Below, piece after piece: positions 41,265-41,265 of a stretch of 41,265 nucleotides of DNA. The notes below the pieces were generated by a model. That model made no database searches. It was not told the origin of the DNA and was given only the letters and a program-made list of their open reading frames with translations. The number at the start of each line of letters is the position of its first letter. Position 1 is the first letter of the stretch. The position numbers were made by a program, and so were the translations under genes. The stretch is from Rubrivivax sp. (GTDB lineage: Bacteria; Pseudomonadota; Gammaproteobacteria; Burkholderiales; Burkholderiaceae_C), in assembly GCA_019635315.1 (NCBI GenBank), contig JAHBZT010000012.1, forward strand, positions 1 to 41,265, read 5' to 3'.

Positions 41265-41265
41265 G

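Overview
This window is a very GC-rich stretch of chromosome, most likely from a betaproteobacterium of the order Burkholderiales (Rubrivivax/Leptothrix/Methylibium-like). The evidence is the gene order sdhC-sdhD-sdhA-sdhB-sdhE-gltA with a divergent gntR/mdh pair, the order leuC-leuD-leuB-asd-fimV, PEP-CTERM proteins, a DUF883/YqjE/YqjK trio and a chromosomal integron integrase. No tool was run, so family names rest on motif and length recognition.

Layout, left to right. Positions 1-5233 (minus strand) hold leuC-leuD-leuB-asd followed by the start of fimV: leucine biosynthesis, the aspartate-semialdehyde branch point, and a polar/pilus assembly protein. Positions 5403-8129 carry three single genes: a family III CoA-transferase, a DUF533 membrane protein and a transglutaminase-like protein. 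Positions 8172-11873 hold a PEP-CTERM pair: the TPR lipoprotein PrsT and a secreted PEP-CTERM protein that has a near-consensus sigma-54 promoter. Positions 12099-20294 carry a full propionyl-CoA to succinyl-CoA module (methylmalonyl-CoA mutase, its MeaB chaperone, propionyl-CoA carboxylase beta and alpha, and an epimerase-like VOC protein). A divergent FCD-type GntR gene follows, with a perfect palindrome in the shared promoter. Positions 21119-26321 are the TCA operon sdhCDAB-sdhE-gltA. Positions 26425-28308 are the divergent HutC-type gntR and mdh, and an HpcH/HpaI (CitE-like) lyase follows.

Positions 29647-34748 hold small secreted or membrane proteins, exonuclease I (sbcB), the YqjD-YqjE-YqjK inner-membrane trio, a coiled protein of unknown function and CpoB (YbgF). 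A 90-bp tandem repeat and a second PEP-CTERM gene follow.

The right end (35885-41265) is the most unusual part. A complete integron integrase gene (intI) runs directly into, and overlaps, a gene for the error-prone polymerase DnaE2. A textbook LexA box sits just upstream of intI. The usual partners of dnaE2, imuA and imuB, are not adjacent. A small gene of unknown function is divergent from intI and shares the LexA-box region. The window ends on a GTTAGGC core site that looks like the attI point where cassettes would begin. One DNA-damage signal could therefore raise cassette recombination and mutagenic repair together.

Two long non-coding stretches stand out. Positions 17407-18131 are a mosaic of long inverted repeats between mcm and meaB. 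Positions 34749-35088 hold a 90-bp tandem repeat that re-copies the cpoB stop codon. No tRNA, rRNA, CRISPR array, IS element or prophage was recognised.
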